Shown: piece by piece, positions 62,302-64,000 of the stretch
Position numbering within the stretch: the stretch's first letter is position 1
Layout: every line of letters starts with the position of its first letter
DNA from: Linderina pennispora
Taxonomy: Eukaryota; Kickxellomycota; Kickxellomycetes; Kickxellales; Kickxellaceae
Assembly (NCBI RefSeq): GCF_002104995.1
Contig: NW_024468254.1
Location: forward strand, 62,001 to 126,000
Reading direction: 5' to 3'
DNA length: 64,000 nt
Translations under genes and position numbers: made by a program
The notes under the pieces: generated by a model
Database searches by the model: none
The model's input: the letters and a program-made list of their open reading frames with translations, nothing else
What the model was told of the DNA's origin: nothing

Positions 62302-63930
62302 ATGGCTAACCAAGTAAGCGAGCGGGCAGAGGAGCCAGTGACGACCGGGTCTGCGTTTGCAGGCGCACAGTACCTGATGGGTCTCCAGCTCTTTACCAAG
62401 CTAGCCACATTCGCCATGAACATCGTTATCGTCAGGCTAGCCGGCATCGAGTCGTTCGGCGTGGCCTCGGTAGATTTTGAGCTACTGCTGGCTACGCTGC
62501 TGTTTCTCTCGCGTGAAGGCATGCGCAATGCCCTATTGCGCACCACCTCGGATCCGCCAACACGCAGCACTCAGCGCAAGCCTGGGGCCAAGGACCAGCT
62601 CCTGATTAATGCATCGTTGGTGCCCATTGCCATAGGCATGGTAATGGCAGACTGTGCATATCTGGTATATGCCCGTGGATCGAATAATGAGCGGAGAATG
62701 GCCATGGTTATTTATATTGTCGCGGCGTGGGTTGAGCTCTGCGTGGAGCCTTTGTATGTCCTATCAAGGGCGCGAGTCCTGTTTAAGGTGCAAGCCAAGT
62801 GCGAGGGCATTGCGGTAGCTGCGCGGTGCGCCACTGTCGCCATGCTACTTATTATTGGCCGCCAGATGGCTGTGGATGACGACAACCCGTTCTCGCTGGT
62901 TGCATTTGCTGCTGGTCAGATGGCATATGCCCTGACTATATTGGCCGCATATGCATGGTACATGTCGTGCGAGCTAGAGTACCGGGTCTGGCACTGCTAT
63001 GTGCCCAGAAAGTCCAGTGCCGGGTATTTTGTCATGCCCGAGACCCGCAGCATGGCTGTGACTTTTGCTGGCCAGTCCCTGCTCAAGCACTTTTTGACGC
63101 AAGGCGACAATATGATTCTGGCCATGCACGCATCCGATGCCGTCAAGGGCACATTCGCGCTGGTGACAAACTACGGATCGATTCCAGCCCGCATAATCTT
63201 CCTTCCTCTGGAAGAGGCCTCCCGCGCCATGTTCTCGCGCCAGTCCAATGGATCGCCTATTGAGAACGCAAAGCTTGCTCGACGAGTGCTAGATATCCTG
63301 GGCAAGTTCCAGTTCTTGCTGGGCGCAATCCTGGTTGTATTCGGCACACTGTACTCACCGACATTACTAGCGCTGCTAGGCCAGAACGACAAAGCAACCT
63401 CTGCTGCCATGGTCATGTATTGCCTGTACCTGCCACTGATGGGCGTGAACGGCTTCCTCGAGGCATTCGTGCATTCGGTTGCTGATCGCACCCAGCTAGT
63501 GCAGGCAAACGCGTGGATGATTGTCTGCACCGTTACGTATGCGATCTTCTCGGTGCAGGCCCTGTCGGTTCTGCAGTTTGGCAGTGCTGGTATTGTCGCG
63601 GCGAACATGGGAAATATGGCGATGCGGATCGCGTATTGCGCAAAGTTCATCAAGCAGTGGTTCCAGTCAAAGCGCTTGCCAGGACCAAAAATATCCGAAA
63701 TGCTGCCTCACCGCAATGTAATCCTCGCATGCGCCGGCTCTGCACTGGCAATCATTATCACACAGTCCTATGCCGGTAAGGACACGCTGCTCATGCGGCT
63801 GATGTCACTAGGAGTTGGCGGACTCCTTGGGCTGGCTGTCCTGGCCACTATATGGAAGTACGAGCGCAAGTTCATTGGAGCCGTGCAGGATCTGAAATCT
63901 GGCAATGTGGACAAGCTCAAGACCGACTAG
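62302..63930 (+). CDS. RFT1: Rft1, lipid-linked oligosaccharide pathway membrane protein
   Basis: A 542-aa protein. I take the ATG at 62302 (MANQVSERAEEPV); 15 upstream in-frame codons add nothing conserved. Rft1-family core at the N-terminus: GAQYLMGLQLFTKLATFAMN, then IVRLAGIESFGVASVDFELL and LSREGMRNALLRT. Later come LLKHFLTQGDNMIL and FLPLEEASRAMFSRQ, then MYCLYLPLMGVNGFLEAF. About 12-14 hydrophobic segments. Rft1 is an ER protein needed for lipid-linked oligosaccharide assembly around the Man5GlcNAc2-PP-dolichol stage; its direct flippase role is disputed. The gene is complete and ends 70 bp before the window edge. Confidence 0.93.
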   Translation: MANQVSERAEEPVTTGSAFAGAQYLMGLQLFTKLATFAMNIVIVRLAGIESFGVASVDFELLLATLLFLSREGMRNALLRTTSDPPTRSTQRKPGAKDQLLINASLVPIAIGMVMADCAYLVYARGSNNERRMAMVIYIVAAWVELCVEPLYVLSRARVLFKVQAKCEGIAVAARCATVAMLLIIGRQMAVDDDNPFSLVAFAAGQMAYALTILAAYAWYMSCELEYRVWHCYVPRKSSAGYFVMPETRSMAVTFAGQSLLKHFLTQGDNMILAMHASDAVKGTFALVTNYGSIPARIIFLPLEEASRAMFSRQSNGSPIENAKLARRVLDILGKFQFLLGAILVVFGTLYSPTLLALLGQNDKATSAAMVMYCLYLPLMGVNGFLEAFVHSVADRTQLVQANAWMIVCTVTYAIFSVQALSVLQFGSAGIVAANMGNMAMRIAYCAKFIKQWFQSKRLPGPKISEMLPHRNVILACAGSALAIIITQSYAGKDTLLMRLMSLGVGGLLGLAVLATIWKYERKFIGAVQDLKSGNVDKLKTD

Positions 63931-64000
63931 AATATAGCCTTACACACTTTATATTTCACCATACAAAGACGCACCAAGTGCCCCACTATGTCGACGCAGT

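Overview
This is eukaryotic nuclear DNA from a fungus, probably an early-diverging, zygomycete-grade lineage (Kickxellomycotina-like is my best guess; an inference, not shown by any single gene). The fungal signs are SMC4, the SAGA subunit Ngg1/Ada3, ESCRT-II Snf8, a Dnf3-type flippase, Qcr8, Gpi18, Rft1, Ura5, secreted AA11-like LPMOs with a CBM19 chitin-binding module, and a fungal KN/TALE homeodomain. A complex I subunit (NDUFB8) argues against Saccharomyces-type yeasts. Genes are compact and mostly intronless; the three introns I could place are 83, 96 and 198 nt with GT-AG borders.

Layout. 1-2398: 5' part of an ABCC transporter (minus strand, running off the left edge). 3.8-19.9 kb: an accessory block rich in secreted proteins, most with clear TATAAA boxes 90-180 bp upstream. 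It holds a seven-repeat, Kex2-type precursor; an FSP1/AIF-like oxidoreductase; an Rpp21/Rpr2 RNase P subunit; two AA11-like LPMOs; and a family of small secreted proteins sharing the motif DWTSPAT, with two intact members and one decayed. 20.2-33.0 kb: housekeeping genes (SNF8/NDUFB8 head to head, a giant Dnf3-like P4-ATPase, a five-TM unknown, an NME6-like NDPK, a tiny C2H2 ORF) and a TALE homeodomain gene.

34.2-43.4 kb: the most unusual region. Two 1999-bp, almost identical copies of one mobile element lie in inverted orientation around a 5.2-kb AT-rich segment. That segment carries tRNA-Trp, a bacterial-type SH3b-CHAP secreted hydrolase, a seven-TM receptor-like gene with one frameshift, and an initiator tRNA-Met. 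The elements carry shared, broken remnants of what I read as a Fanzor/TnpB-like (eukaryotic OrfB) nuclease that keeps its N-terminal region and its C-terminal zinc-finger/RuvC-III end but lacks the centre.

43.7-64 kb: dense housekeeping genes. These are an unknown two-exon gene, GPI18 and QCR8 (divergent), an aldo-keto reductase, a tandem pair of MCT-like MFS transporters, URA5, SMC4, an RPAP3-like TPR gene divergent from SMC4, NGG1/ADA3 and RFT1. Gpi18 and Rft1 both act in ER lipid-linked mannose pathways; Qcr8 and NDUFB8 belong to the respiratory chain. No operon-like logic is expected; close divergent pairs probably share promoters.
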